From UBA6522 sp965204155 (GTDB lineage: Bacteria > Pseudomonadota > Gammaproteobacteria > Steroidobacterales > Rariloculaceae): a stretch of DNA of 64,000 bases. Where the stretch lies: the NCBI GenBank assembly GCA_965204155.1, contig OZ241971.1:868001-932000 (forward strand). The letters run 5' to 3'. Below the pieces are notes generated by a model, which did no database searches, was not told the DNA's origin, and saw nothing but the letters and a program-made list of their open reading frames with translations. Shown here piece after piece: positions 17,195 to 25,288 of this stretch. Within the stretch, counting starts at the first letter, position 1, and each line of letters starts with the position of its first letter. Position numbers and translations under genes: made by a program.

Positions 17195-18331
17195 CTACGG
17201 CTGGTAGCTGGCTACCGGCGGCAGGTACGAGCCGGTGCGTTCCGGCGGCGCGGCCTCCGCAGCCACCGGATGGACCAGCGTGCCGATGCCATCGATGCTC
17301 GCTTCGATGGTGTCGCCGGGCTGGAGAAAGCGCTGCTCGCCGCGAACATAGGTGCCGGCGCCGGTGCCGCCCGACGTACCGTTGTTGAGCACGTCTCCTG
17401 GGAACAGCGTAATGATCGAGGAGCCGTATTCGATCAGCTCGTAGATGGAATGGATCATGTCGCCGGGGCCGGCCCTTTGCATGACTTCGCCGTCCAACTC
17501 AAGGACCTGTTCCAGCCTCACCATGGGATCGCCGTAGAATTCCCTGGGAACGATCCACGGACCCAGCGGCGCGAAGGTGTCATGGCCCTTGCCCACCAGC
17601 CAGTCCGAGCCCGGACGTGAATTCGGCGGCCTTCCGCCGCGGTCGGAGATGTCGAGGCTGACCATGTACCCGAAGATGTAGTCTGCCGCATCCTCGGCTG
17701 ACACGTACTTCGCGGTGCGCCCCATCACGATGGCCAGTTCCACCTCCCAGTCGATGCGGTCGCGTCCCCAGGGGATCACGACGGCGTCGCCGGTGCCGAT
17801 GACCGCGCCCTCGGTGGGCTTGATGAACAGGTAGGGGATGCCGCGATTGGCGCGCCGGCGCTCCGCCGCGGCGGCCTGCTCCTCGGGCGAATTGGCCTCT
17901 TCCACGTGGCTGTAGAAGTTCACGGCGGCGTTGAGCATCTTGCCCGGCATCACCGGCGCCAGCGTGCGCACGTCGTCCAGGTCGTGAACGTAATCGGCTC
18001 GGTTGTCTCCGCTCAGGCGCTCGTTGGCCACCATGTGGTTGACGATCTCGTAAAGCCGATACTTGAGACCGTACTCGTAGCGGCCGATCAGATCCTTCAT
18101 GTCCGCGGGCATCGGAACGGCCACGTACTCCGGATCCTGCTCAAGGGCCTGGTTGGCGGCATTGAGTTCGATGATCGTTTCATCCCGCAGGACGATACCG
18201 ATCCGGGAGTCGCCTTCGCCGGTGACTTCGAACGTGCCGAGCTTGAAGGGCTCGACGCTGGTCATCGCGGTTTGCGCGGCCGCCGAACCTGCGAGTGTCA
18301 GCGCCGCGAAGAGAATCAGGAATCTGTTCAT
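17195..18331 (-). CDS. Fumarylacetoacetate hydrolase family protein with signal peptide
   Basis: 378 residues from the ATG at 18331. The frame extends to 18415, but only the 18331 start yields a regular signal peptide (MNRFLILFAALTLAGSAAAQ). The FAH fold is clear: FIKPTEGAVIGTGDAVVIPW, DWEVELAIVMGRTAKYV with the metal-binding Glu pair, GYMVSLDISDRGG with the metal-binding Asp, GKGHDTFAPLGPWIVP and GDVLNNGTSGGTG. FAH-family enzymes hydrolyse or decarboxylate 2,4-diketo acids and are normally cytoplasmic and 280-330 residues long. The exported location is unusual. No neighbouring catabolic genes suggest the substrate. Confidence 0.85.
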   Translation of the reverse strand: MNRFLILFAALTLAGSAAAQTAMTSVEPFKLGTFEVTGEGDSRIGIVLRDETIIELNAANQALEQDPEYVAVPMPADMKDLIGRYEYGLKYRLYEIVNHMVANERLSGDNRADYVHDLDDVRTLAPVMPGKMLNAAVNFYSHVEEANSPEEQAAAAERRRANRGIPYLFIKPTEGAVIGTGDAVVIPWGRDRIDWEVELAIVMGRTAKYVSAEDAADYIFGYMVSLDISDRGGRPPNSRPGSDWLVGKGHDTFAPLGPWIVPREFYGDPMVRLEQVLELDGEVMQRAGPGDMIHSIYELIEYGSSIITLFPGDVLNNGTSGGTGAGTYVRGEQRFLQPGDTIEASIDGIGTLVHPVAAEAAPPERTGSYLPPVASYQP

Positions 18332-18518
18332 GATGATCACCGATGGGTTGTCTTTCGATTGACGGTTCCCTTGTTCGTCCGGGAATTCTTGAGCGCAGGC
18401 AGTTTTCTTCAACAACCCGCGCCGACGTTCTCATTCGTCCGCGTAACTCTCGCGCGTGCGCGCCGGGGTGTCAAGACGGTACGAGTGTCCGCTGACGGAA
18501 AACGAGCAGGCATCCGGA

Positions 18519-19613
18519 CTACAGCGGCACGGCGTTCAGGGTTGAGCGGGTCGCAATGTCCGCGTCGCAATCAAAGTCGTAGATCGGCGCGTCGTCGCTC
18601 AGCCGGTCCCACTCCACGCGCGCGGTGAAGGGTTCCGAAAGATAGACGGCGTCCTCGAGCGTGTAGTCCAGCACCAGCGTCGTGCCGTCATCGCTTACCG
18701 TATATCGTTCGACAAACCGCTTCTGCGCGCTGCCGGGCATGTTCCTGCCGCGGCCGATCCGGTCCCAATCCGAGGCCAGCCCGGCAGGATTCTCGAAAAA
18801 CCCGGCGCTTTCGATCACCAGGGCATCGGCCTCGATGCGGGCGGTCCGGCGGCCGAAGTCCTCCGGTGACGCCACTGCCTCCGTGAAAGACACAGGCCGC
18901 TCGATCCCCTCGTACTCGTAGAACAGGATGAGGCCCGGCCCACCGGTCCTGATCTCGAACACATACGGGGCGTAAATGATGGACGGCAGGTTGGGTGCGA
19001 TGCAGTCCATGGCCGGCGTGTTCAGCGGATCGTAGGCCGCCCTCGCTGCAAGCCCGGCTTCGTTCAACGGCAGCGGGCTCTCATCGATGACCTGCGTGCC
19101 CGGGGGAGTGCGCACGCCCCAGCGGCCCGACATGCGCTGGAGAACGGCGCCTCCCGCCTGCGCATCGACGTTTTCGGCGCGGTACGCCGACAGGTTCCTG
19201 CTGAGTCCGCCACCCAGCAGCGAGAATTGCCGTCCGTCGACGAGCGTGATGATACTGCCGAATGTCACTCGATTCGTGCCTCGGGGCGGCGGTCCCTCCA
19301 CCGTAATCGTATCGCCCGGCCGAATCGTTTCGCTGTCGATACCGAGTCGACGCAACAGGGGTATCGCATGCGCCTCGACCTCCCATTCCACGGCGCCGTC
19401 CTCGGTCATCACTTCCAGGGTGTAGAACGAGTGGGGACTGCGCAGGCTCACCTCCGTGACCACGCCGGTGATCTCCATGCTCTGGCCCATCAGGTAGTGA
19501 GTGGCGAACGAATGGTGCGCCCGACCCGGGTCCGTCGCAAACAGCGCCGCGGCCATCAGCACACACGCGCCTGTTCCGCCGCCGGCCGTCGCCCATCTGC
19601 TTTCGGTCGACAT
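18519..19613 (-). CDS. DUF6152 protein fused to the same second domain, exported
   Basis: 364 residues from the ATG at 19613, the last of five in-frame ATGs (see the repeat entry). A hydrophobic segment precedes AHHS, the expected mature N terminus. Residues about 33-130 are DUF6152 (MEITGVVTEVSLRSPHSFY, EWEVEAHAIPLLRRLGID). Residues about 150-364 match the C-terminal domain of the 9320-10342 protein, with AYDPLNTPAMDC, RIEADALVIESAGF, KRFVERYTVSDDG and a closing DFDCD. The function is unknown. It is an exported paralogue, monocistronic on the minus strand and 187 bases from the FAH gene. Confidence 0.78.
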   Translation of the reverse strand: MSTESRWATAGGGTGACVLMAAALFATDPGRAHHSFATHYLMGQSMEITGVVTEVSLRSPHSFYTLEVMTEDGAVEWEVEAHAIPLLRRLGIDSETIRPGDTITVEGPPPRGTNRVTFGSIITLVDGRQFSLLGGGLSRNLSAYRAENVDAQAGGAVLQRMSGRWGVRTPPGTQVIDESPLPLNEAGLAARAAYDPLNTPAMDCIAPNLPSIIYAPYVFEIRTGGPGLILFYEYEGIERPVSFTEAVASPEDFGRRTARIEADALVIESAGFFENPAGLASDWDRIGRGRNMPGSAQKRFVERYTVSDDGTTLVLDYTLEDAVYLSEPFTARVEWDRLSDDAPIYDFDCDADIATRSTLNAVPL

Positions 19614-19694
19614 CGTTCCGTCTCCGGGCATGGTCGTTACCCCTGCGGTCATCGCTGACTCGCCCCCAGCCATCGTCGTCCTGCCTCCGGTCAT
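19611..19694 (-). repeat. Tandem 21-base units, each with an in-frame ATG and SD-like tract
   Basis: Reading the minus strand, ATG codons occur at 19694, 19673, 19652, 19631 and 19613, spaced 21, 21, 21 and 18 bases, all in frame with the DUF6152 gene. Each is preceded by a G-rich tract resembling a ribosome-binding site (GGCGG, GGAGG, GGGGG, AGGGG, GGAGA). The units encode a degenerate heptapeptide such as MTGGRTT and MTAGVTT. Confidence 0.7.
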
Positions 19695-19760
19695 CGTGGT
19701 TCCGCCTTCGACCGTTGCGTAGCTTCCGCTCCAGCGCGTTGCGTTTGCGTCACCCTGCCA

Positions 19761-21008
19761 TCAACTCCCGATAGAACCGCGCAAGGCCGTGACATCGGTC
19801 CCGCTGGGCGCCTGGAACACGCTCAACCCGAATTCCCCGCACTGGGCGAGTACATGGTCGAAGATGTCCGCCTGGATGCCTTCGTACGCGGCCCATTCGG
19901 TGGTGCTGGTGAAGCAGTATATCTCGATGGGGATGCCCTTCTCCCCCGGCTGAAGCTGGCGTACCAGCAGGGTCATGCCGTGATGGATCTGCGGGTGATT
20001 CTGCAGAAAATTCCACAGGTAGGCCCGGAACGTGCCGAGGTTGGTCAGCCTGCGCAGGTTTACGTTGGCGGTTTCGGGCTCTTCAAGGGCGGCATTGTAG
20101 GCGGCCAGTTCGCCGCGTTTACGTTGGATGTAGTCGCGCAGCAGCGCAAAGCGCGTGAATCGGTCCACCTCATCGTCGGTCAGGAACCGCACCGAACTCG
20201 CGTCGATGTGGATGGAGCGCTTGATGCGGCGGCCGCCCGAATCCTGCATGCCGCGCCAGTTCCTGAACGATTCGCTGATCAGCTTGTGGGTCGGGATGGT
20301 GGTGATCGTCTTGTCCCAGTTCTGCACCCGGATCGTATGCAGCGCGATGTCCACCACGTCGCCGTCGGCGTCGTACTGCGGCATTTCGATCCAGTCGCCG
20401 ACCCGGACCATGTCGAGCGTGGTGAGCTGGATGCTGGCGACCAGCGACAGGATCGTATCCCTGAACACCAGCAGCAGGATCGCCGTCATGGCGCCGAAGC
20501 CGGTCAGCAGGACGACCGGCGAACGCGCCATCAGCGCCGCGATGACGAAGACGGCTCCCAGGATATAGACCACAATCTGGGCGACCTGGACAAAACCCTT
20601 GATGGGGCGATCCCTTGCGATGGGCCAGGTCTCGTAGATTGCGGACCCGGCGCTCAGGAGCGCGACGACGGCGAGCGTGACGGCCAGCGCCAGCCAGGCC
20701 ATGGCAACGTTGGCGATGATCTGGGAGAGCGAGTCGCCGAGGCCGGGCACATGTGCGATGCCGAAGTACACGACCAGCGCCGGCACGCCCTGCACCAGCC
20801 GATCGAGCACGCCATGTTCCAGGATCATGTCGTCCCATTGCTGGCTGGTGCGCCCGGCCAGGCGGCTCAGCAGTCCGACCATCCGACGCTTGGCGAGCAA
20901 GTGCAGGAGCATGCCGGCAAACACAAGGACGGCGGCGGCGCCGAGGGTGTGAACAAGTTGGGGCAGGCCGAAGAACCAGCCAGTCAAGCTGTCGAACGCT
21001 TCGTTCAT
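19761..21008 (-). CDS. Mechanosensitive ion channel, MscS superfamily (YbdG-like)
   Basis: 415 residues, the length of E. coli YbdG/MscM. Five hydrophobic segments precede the MscS pore region (about 160-200, FGAMTAILLLVFRDTILSLVASIQL) and the beta domain (VRVGDWIEMPQYDADGDVVDIALHTIRVQNWD). The insert typical of YbdG follows the beta domain, with SIHIDASSVRFL. The channel would release solutes when membrane tension rises. It is transcribed alone on the minus strand, with 66 bases between its stop and the tandem-ATG array. Confidence 0.9.
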   Translation of the reverse strand: MNEAFDSLTGWFFGLPQLVHTLGAAAVLVFAGMLLHLLAKRRMVGLLSRLAGRTSQQWDDMILEHGVLDRLVQGVPALVVYFGIAHVPGLGDSLSQIIANVAMAWLALAVTLAVVALLSAGSAIYETWPIARDRPIKGFVQVAQIVVYILGAVFVIAALMARSPVVLLTGFGAMTAILLLVFRDTILSLVASIQLTTLDMVRVGDWIEMPQYDADGDVVDIALHTIRVQNWDKTITTIPTHKLISESFRNWRGMQDSGGRRIKRSIHIDASSVRFLTDDEVDRFTRFALLRDYIQRKRGELAAYNAALEEPETANVNLRRLTNLGTFRAYLWNFLQNHPQIHHGMTLLVRQLQPGEKGIPIEIYCFTSTTEWAAYEGIQADIFDHVLAQCGEFGLSVFQAPSGTDVTALRGSIGS

Positions 21009-21283
21009 GGTTCAGCCGTCCGCAAGCTCCGGGTCGCTCGCTTCGGCTCGGAAGAAATCTGGCCGAAGAATACCCGAATCCCCCGGGTCATGGCGAAACT
21101 ATCGGTCAGGACTTCAAGATGCGCTTGCAAACCAGATTCTGCCCAGAACGTTCGCTGGCAAGCCCGACCGAAGGGTGGGAAAGGCCCCTATACCAAGAGC
21201 GGCCCCGTGCGCAAGCTGACTTTCTCGCAATCTTGCCCAGAAAGAAATTGGCGACGCTTTCAGGGCACGAGTAAAATCCGGGC

Positions 21284-22297
21284 ATGGGCAGTACCACCAT
21301 AAGACTGGACGCCGAAGGTTTCCCAATCCGTGTGGACGCGGACAAAGGTTGGACGGCTCCCTCCCTGCCCGGGCTGGAGTTTCCAGGCTGCACTCCCCGG
21401 CGCGTGAAACGCTCCGAGATCGACGCCTATGAAGGACGCATCGAGTTCTGGGACGCCGACGCCGAGACCGCCTGGGTGTGCGAGCCCGCCACCCCTGTCC
21501 ACGAGCGCCCCTCACGGGCTCTGGCTGCGCTGGCGGAGCGCATCGCGGCGGTGCGCGGCTCGCCGGTGACCTGTTTCGGCTCGATGGACCTGCTGCTGCG
21601 CGACGGCGACGGCGCGCCCCGGCGAATCCTGGAGGCGGACGAGTCGCTGTACCTGCACCCGCTGTCGGCGAATCTGCCCGGCTCCGCGGCGATGGTGGTC
21701 GGTGTGCACGACTTCCCGGACGTTGTGCTGGAGGTGGACCACACCACGGACGCGCGGCAGGGCAAACTGAAGCTCTATGAGGCATGGGGTTTTCCCGAGG
21801 TATGGATTCAGGTGCCCGCCGAGCCCGCGCCGAGCCGTCCGAGGAGCCGCCTTCCTGGACTGACGATTTACCTGCTGGAGGGCGGCGTGTACCGCGTGTC
21901 CGGGGAGAGCCGGGCGTTTCCGGGCTGGACGGCGGAAAATATCCACGCCGCCCTGGACGAGAAGGCCCCGACGGCGGCGACGCTGGAGACTATCGAGCGG
22001 GTGGGTCTGGAACTCGGCGCGCGGGAGGGCACCGGGCCGGACGACGACCCGATGTTGCGCTCGCAGCGCCGGCAAGCCATGCGGCAGGGCATCGAGCAGG
22101 GTATCGAGCGGGGGCTGACCGCCCAGAGGGAGATGCTGCGCCGCCAGGCGGAGCGCAAGTTCGGCAGGACAGCGGCGGCGGAATTCGTCAGCCGGCTCGA
22201 AGCCGTATCCGATCCGGCCCGCCTGGCCGAAGCCGGCGAGCGGATCATCGACTGCGACACTGGGGACGATCTGCTGGCCCAACTGCCATCGGAGTAG
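21284..22297 (+). CDS. Uma2 family (DUF820) PD-(D/E)XK nuclease-like protein
   Basis: 337 residues. The middle region (about 140-175) carries the Uma2 core: FPDVVLEVDHTTDARQGKLK followed by LYEAWGFPEVWIQVP, which supplies the Asp, Glu and Lys positions of the PD-(D/E)XK fold. Uma2 proteins are about 190 residues; this one has an N-terminal extension and a charged C-terminal region with repeated RQGIEQGIERGL segments, like the tails of Rpn/PDDEXK transposase-like proteins. The cellular role of the family is unresolved. It lies alone, and neighbouring genes give no hint. Confidence 0.75.
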   Translation: MGSTTIRLDAEGFPIRVDADKGWTAPSLPGLEFPGCTPRRVKRSEIDAYEGRIEFWDADAETAWVCEPATPVHERPSRALAALAERIAAVRGSPVTCFGSMDLLLRDGDGAPRRILEADESLYLHPLSANLPGSAAMVVGVHDFPDVVLEVDHTTDARQGKLKLYEAWGFPEVWIQVPAEPAPSRPRSRLPGLTIYLLEGGVYRVSGESRAFPGWTAENIHAALDEKAPTAATLETIERVGLELGAREGTGPDDDPMLRSQRRQAMRQGIEQGIERGLTAQREMLRRQAERKFGRTAAAEFVSRLEAVSDPARLAEAGERIIDCDTGDDLLAQLPSE

Positions 22298-22470
22298 CCG
22301 CAGTCCCCTGGTAGCGACTCCGTCCCGCAACCTCATCCCAGGCACTGCGGACGGACCGCTGCAACCGGGAAGGCCAACGCCGCCCGTGCGCCCACTCCGC
22401 GCGATGTTTGCCCCACCCATGTAGAATCCGACCTGTTCCGCGCCCTGTCGGCGCATTTCACGGGTAGTTC

Positions 22471-23289
22471 ATGACCAATTCAGTTGACAATCGCCTCGCC
22501 CTGTTCTGCGACTTCGAAAACATCGCGCTCGGGGTCCGCGATGCGCGCTACGCCAAGTTCGACATCAACCGCGTTCTCGAGCGCCTCCTGGTCAAGGGCA
22601 GCATCATCGCCAAGAAAGCCTACTGCGACTGGGGCCGCTACAAGGAATTCAAGGCGGTCATGCACGAGGCCAATTTCGAACTCATCGACATCCCCCATGT
22701 GCGCCAGTCGGGCAAGAACTCCGCCGATATCCGCATGGTGGTGGATGCGCTGGACCTCTGCTACACCAAGTCCCATGTGAACACGTTCGTCGTCATCAGC
22801 GGCGATTCGGACTTTTCCCCGCTGGTCAGCAAGCTCCGCGAGAATGCCAAGATCGTGATCGGTGTGGGCGTGAAGAACTCCACGTCCGACCTGCTGATCA
22901 ATACCTGCGACGAGTTCATCTACTACGACGATCTCATCCGGGAGCGCCGGCAGCGCAAACCTTCGGCCAAGCCGGCTGCCCGGAAGAAGTCGTCCGATTC
23001 AACCGGCCGCGCGCAGGAAGGAAGCGACCGCATGCAGGAGGGCATCGACCTCACGCTCGAGACCGCGGATGCCCTCAACGCGGAGCGCGGCGACGAGGAG
23101 AAACTCTGGGGTTCCATGGTCAAGCAGGCCCTCAAGCGCCGCCGTCCCGGCTTCAACGAGAGCTATTACGGCTTCAACTCCTTCAGCCGCCTGCTGGAAG
23201 AGGCCCGCGACCGGGGCCAGGTGGAACTGGAACTGGACGAACGCTCCGGCGGCTATATCATCCGTGACGTGGTCCCGGCCAGTTCGTGA
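22471..23289 (+). CDS. NYN domain protein with C-terminal OST-HTH/LOTUS domain
   Basis: 272 residues. Residues about 8-150 form a NYN (PIN-like) nuclease domain with acidic residues in ALFCDFENIALG, SADIRMVVDALDL and VVISGDSDFSPLV. A lysine-rich linker follows. Residues about 195-270 (WGSMVKQALKRRRPGFNESY through GGYIIRDV) form an OST-HTH/LOTUS domain, thought to bind RNA. This architecture suggests an RNA-processing or RNA-binding nuclease. Its stop overlaps the GTG of the GlcG-family gene by four bases (GTGA), so the two are translationally coupled, an odd pairing. Confidence 0.88.
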   Translation: MTNSVDNRLALFCDFENIALGVRDARYAKFDINRVLERLLVKGSIIAKKAYCDWGRYKEFKAVMHEANFELIDIPHVRQSGKNSADIRMVVDALDLCYTKSHVNTFVVISGDSDFSPLVSKLRENAKIVIGVGVKNSTSDLLINTCDEFIYYDDLIRERRQRKPSAKPAARKKSSDSTGRAQEGSDRMQEGIDLTLETADALNAERGDEEKLWGSMVKQALKRRRPGFNESYYGFNSFSRLLEEARDRGQVELELDERSGGYIIRDVVPASS

Positions 23290-23732
23290 GTTACTTTGCC
23301 ACCACAAGGCGCCTCACTTCCCAGGGAGCCAAAGCGATGATGATGGCAGCTACGGCCGACGCCAAAGACAAGGGCTTTGCCGTTTCCATCGCCATCGTGG
23401 ATTCGGGCGGCAACCTGCTGCTGCTGGAACGAATGGAAGGCGGGCGATTCCACACCGTCCACTCCGCACAAACCAAGGCAGCCTGCGCCGCATCCAACCG
23501 GCGGCCGACCACCACCCGAGGCGCGGAGGGACAGGAACTTGACCTGTTGCACGCGGTGGGCCTCAGCCTGGCCGCGGGTCCCGAGCGCTGGACCCCCATG
23601 GAAGGCGGATTGCCCATCATGGTGGACGGCGAGTGCGTGGGCGGCATCGGTGTAGCCGGCGCGACCTGGGAAGAGGATGAGCGCATCGCCAAAGTGGCGT
23701 TGAACGCAGTCGGCGCCGCCCTGCCGGATTAG
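23286..23732 (+). CDS. GlcG/HbpS family (DUF336) protein, cytoplasmic
   Basis: 148 residues starting with GTG at 23286 inside the NYN stop. The HbpS/GlcG fold is recognisable from LTSQGAKAMMMAATADAKDK, FAVSIAIVDSGGNLLLLERM, a SAQTKAACAASNRR helix, GGLPIMVDGECVGGIGVAGA and EDERIAKVALNAV. Family members bind haem or small metabolites and often sit near oxidative-stress or glycolate genes. No signal peptide is visible, unlike the second copy at 55261. Translational coupling to a NYN nuclease is unusual. The function in this cell is unknown. Confidence 0.85.
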   Translation: MSYFATTRRLTSQGAKAMMMAATADAKDKGFAVSIAIVDSGGNLLLLERMEGGRFHTVHSAQTKAACAASNRRPTTTRGAEGQELDLLHAVGLSLAAGPERWTPMEGGLPIMVDGECVGGIGVAGATWEEDERIAKVALNAVGAALPD

Positions 23733-23749
23733 GGAGGACCGGGCAGGCG

Positions 23750-24772
23750 GTGGCAACAGTCCTGCAGCATGGGGTGGAATACCGCCTCGCCGAAGACGGC
23801 CGATCCATCGGCGATGCATCTCGGCTGTCCATGTTGCTCGCGGCACTCCTCGCGGGATCCGGGCTGTTTGGACCGCCGGCCGCCGCGCAGTACCCGGAAC
23901 GGGCCATCGAATTCGTGATTCCCTTCGACGCCGGCGGCAGCGCCGACATCGAGGGCCGCCTGCTGGCCGAGGAGATGGGCGCGGTACTGGGCGTCACCCT
24001 GGTGCCCGTGAATCGACCGGGCGCCGGCGGAGCGCTGGCCTACAGCTACGTCAACGCTGCCGATCCCGACGGCTACACGGTCATGTGGACCTCGACTTCG
24101 ATTCTCACCATCACCAATCTCGGCAATGTGCCCTTCGGCTTCGATGCCCTCGATCACATCGGACGCGTCGAGCACCAGCCGCTGGTGTTCGCGGTGGCAA
24201 CCGATTCGCCGTGGAGCGACATCGACTCACTGGCCGGGGACTGCGGTAACCGCGGCCGGCCCGTCCGTATCGCCAACTCGGGCACCGGGAGTACCACTCA
24301 TCTGGGCGCCCTGGCCGTCATGCAGGAGATCGGCTGCCAGGCCGTGCACCTGCCCATCGGTACACGGAGACGTAACGCCACGGTCCTGAGCGGTGAGGCG
24401 GATGCCATGGTGGCGCCGCTGACCGGCGCCCTCAGCCTGTTTCGCGCCGGCCGGCTTGATTTTCTGGCGTCACTGGGCGCTGAACGAAATTCCATCATTG
24501 CCGACGTGCCCACGGCCCGTGAACTCGGCATTGAAGTGGAATTCGATCTGTTCCGCGGGCTTTCGGTACCTGCGGGGACGCCGGCTGAAATTCAGGCGCG
24601 GCTCGCAGACGCCATGACCCGGGCCGCGTCTTCGGAAGCGTTCCAGCGTCTGGCCGAGGACCTGGGACTCACCGTGGCGCCGCTGACCATGGGCCCGTTC
24701 GAGACACTGCTGCAACGGGAAGACGAAAGGATCAGGGCGATCATCCAGAGCGCCGGTACGTTGACTCCCTGA
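23750..24772 (+). CDS. Tripartite tricarboxylate transporter substrate-binding protein (TctC/Bug)
   Basis: 340 residues from a GTG at 23750 with GGAGG about a dozen bases upstream. A hydrophobic segment ends at PPAAAQ, then YPERAIEFVIPFDAGGSADI starts the mature Bug fold. NRPGAGGALAYSYVNAADPDGYT and GEADAMVAPLTG are typical ligand-loop regions. The protein captures a carboxylate in the periplasm and hands it to the TctAB membrane complex encoded directly downstream (TGATG overlap). The ligand is unknown. The N terminus is ambiguous: an in-frame ATG at 23831 would leave a very short signal peptide. Confidence 0.85.
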   Translation: MATVLQHGVEYRLAEDGRSIGDASRLSMLLAALLAGSGLFGPPAAAQYPERAIEFVIPFDAGGSADIEGRLLAEEMGAVLGVTLVPVNRPGAGGALAYSYVNAADPDGYTVMWTSTSILTITNLGNVPFGFDALDHIGRVEHQPLVFAVATDSPWSDIDSLAGDCGNRGRPVRIANSGTGSTTHLGALAVMQEIGCQAVHLPIGTRRRNATVLSGEADAMVAPLTGALSLFRAGRLDFLASLGAERNSIIADVPTARELGIEVEFDLFRGLSVPAGTPAEIQARLADAMTRAASSEAFQRLAEDLGLTVAPLTMGPFETLLQREDERIRAIIQSAGTLTP

Positions 24773-25230
24773 TGTCCGGCGGACATCGCAACCTGGCGGC
24801 GGGCCTCGTGCTCCTGGCAGTGGGCATCGGGTACGGATTGGCAACCGCGCAATTGCCGGACCGGACACTGCCCGACACACCCGGTCCGGCGTTCCTTCCG
24901 TGGTTGATCGCCATCGGGCTGACTGGGCTTTCCGCCGCGCTGACGGTCCGGGGCCTGACCGCCATTCGCCAACGGGACGGGGACGCTGCGGGCTACCGGC
25001 TGCCCCGACGGGGCTGGCTGGCGCTCGGCGGATTCGCCGCCTATTTGCTGCTCCTGCCCTATGCCGGTTTTGTGCTGGCAAGCGTGCCGTTCTGCGGCGG
25101 ACTGGTGGCGCTCTACGGTGAACGCAGGCCGGTCATCGTGCTGGCGGCCGCGATCCTGATTCCGCTGGTGCTCTTCCTTGTGTTCAGCACCGGATTCCAG
25201 GTTCTCCTGCCGCGAGGCGCGTGGCAGTGA
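24772..25230 (+). CDS. Tripartite tricarboxylate transporter small membrane subunit (TctB)
   Basis: 152 residues, normal for TctB, with four hydrophobic segments. The first helix starts after GGHRNLAAG, LPDRTLPDTPGPAFLPWLIA is the family-typical loop with the FLPW motif, and the last two helices cover about 95-145. It is the small permease subunit that pairs with TctA. The ATG overlaps the TctC stop (TGATG), and TctA follows 58 bases after the stop. Confidence 0.85.
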   Translation: MSGGHRNLAAGLVLLAVGIGYGLATAQLPDRTLPDTPGPAFLPWLIAIGLTGLSAALTVRGLTAIRQRDGDAAGYRLPRRGWLALGGFAAYLLLLPYAGFVLASVPFCGGLVALYGERRPVIVLAAAILIPLVLFLVFSTGFQVLLPRGAWQ

Positions 25231-25288
25231 CCGGACAGCGCGGGCGCGCGATCGACGCACTCGGGACTCTCCCGCGGAGCGCGCGGCA

